A stretch of DNA of 5,505 bases from an uncultured bacterium. GTDB taxonomy: Bacteria > Patescibacteriota > Microgenomatia > UBA1406 > GWC2-37-13. The stretch spans positions 1 to 5,505 of the forward strand of contig CALESU010000013.1 in the NCBI GenBank assembly GCA_937914905.1, read 5' to 3'. The notes beneath the pieces were generated by a model, which was not told the DNA's origin, did no database searches, and saw only the letters and a list, made by a program, of their open reading frames with translations. Below are positions 5,147 to 5,505 of this stretch, one piece after another; the stretch's first letter is position 1, and every line of letters starts with the position of its first letter. Both the position numbers and the translations under genes were made by a program.

Positions 5147-5505
5147 TTACGTCTCGTCGTATTTGAAGGAAAGCGCTTTTTGAATCATCACATAATCTTG
5201 CGTGTCGATAATCCCATCAAAGTTCAAATCTGCTCGCTTCACTACTTCTGATTCACGGTTTCCAAAGTTTTGGCGAATAAATATCACATCTCGAGAATCC
5301 ACGATTCCATCTTGGGGTAAAATGTCTCCTGACAAGAGAACGATATTAGTTGCATCTATCGTGTTTTCTCCGGAGACAAAAACGATACTTTCATCTTTGC
5401 ATTGATACGTTCCGGGGATATCTTCAATGGGTTTTGAGGCGCAAATTTTGCGAGCGACATGTTTTGGTCCCTTTCCACCACGTCCGCCGAAGCCTTGGAT
5501 CTTCT
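5147..5505 (-). CDS. Secreted dockerin-domain protein (partial, N-terminus off the right edge)
   Basis: The frame is open from the right edge to TAA at 5149-5147 and gives the last 118 residues. A TTG at 5335-5333 is an internal Leu codon rather than a start: the frame continues upstream without a stop, and the dockerin would otherwise begin abruptly. The first 30 residues are Gly- and Lys/Arg-rich (GFGGRGGKG), followed by a short beta-like segment (PGTYQC through about 56) and a dockerin at 57-118. Loop 2 is canonical (D92, N94, D96, G97, I99, D103). Loop 1 (D60 to D72) has one extra residue, with Pro63 and Gln64 where the usual Asn stands. Two Cys lie before the dockerin. The product is presumably exported and held by a cohesin; the functional domain is not visible. 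It runs in the same direction as the large exported-protein gene, but the HTH gene on the opposite strand lies between them. Confidence 0.85.
   Translation of the reverse strand, partial: KIQGFGGRGGKGPKHVARKICASKPIEDIPGTYQCKDESIVFVSGENTIDATNIVLLSGDILPQDGIVDSRDVIFIRQNFGNRESEVVKRADLNFDGIIDTQDYVMIQKALSFKYDET

Noticed and set aside
5170..5179. Palindrome AAAGCGCTTT followed by a T as a terminator
   Set aside because: It has no loop, the T-run is short, and it lies within the coding sequence of the dockerin protein.
5202..5405. Plus-strand open frame opposite the second dockerin gene
   Set aside because: The minus frame encodes two recognisable dockerin calcium loops and continues to the window edge; the plus frame is its shadow.

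Overview
The window looks like a piece of bacterial chromosome devoted to secreted, surface-type proteins. The mix is Thr-Pro linkers, dockerin modules, a cohesin-like module, InlB-type repeats and a tiny helix-turn-helix protein. To my knowledge this is typical of Candidate Phyla Radiation (Patescibacteria) genomes, especially Microgenomates-like lineages. That placement is inference from protein style, since no ribosomal or other marker gene is present. The standard bacterial code fits: TGA serves as a stop, and none interrupts more than 1,350 glycine-rich codons, which argues against a UGA=Gly lineage.

Layout from left to right. Positions 1-711 (minus strand) hold the N-terminal 237 codons of a membrane-anchored or secreted protein with a cohesin-like beta-sandwich followed by a Thr-Pro linker; its C-terminus lies off the left edge. 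Only 3 bases separate it from 715-4806 (minus), a 1,363-residue modular exported protein. That protein has a signal peptide, two Cys-rich Ig/FnIII-like domains, a Thr-Pro stalk, an unrecognised beta-rich domain, alternating InlB-type repeats, a Cna-B/carboxypeptidase-regulatory-like domain, two further beta domains, a second stalk and a C-terminal dockerin. Positions 4807-4917 are a divergent control region. Positions 4918-5139 (plus) encode a 73-residue excisionase/MerR-like helix-turn-helix protein. Positions 5147-5505 (minus) are the C-terminal end of another dockerin protein whose start lies off the right edge. No RNA gene, mobile element or CRISPR array is visible.

The two most interesting points are these. 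First, a cohesin-like protein is co-directional and nearly contiguous with one dockerin protein and close to a second, suggesting a small cohesin-dockerin surface assembly with no visible catalytic enzyme. Second, the divergent control region holds two sigma-70-like promoters, each with a 17-bp spacer. Both sit so close to their start codons that both mRNAs should be leaderless or nearly so. The plus-strand promoter is a perfect TTGACA-N17-TATAAT, and its apparent Shine-Dalgarno sequence lies inside the spacer, upstream of the expected transcript start. The HTH protein is the obvious candidate regulator of this divergent unit, but that is untested.
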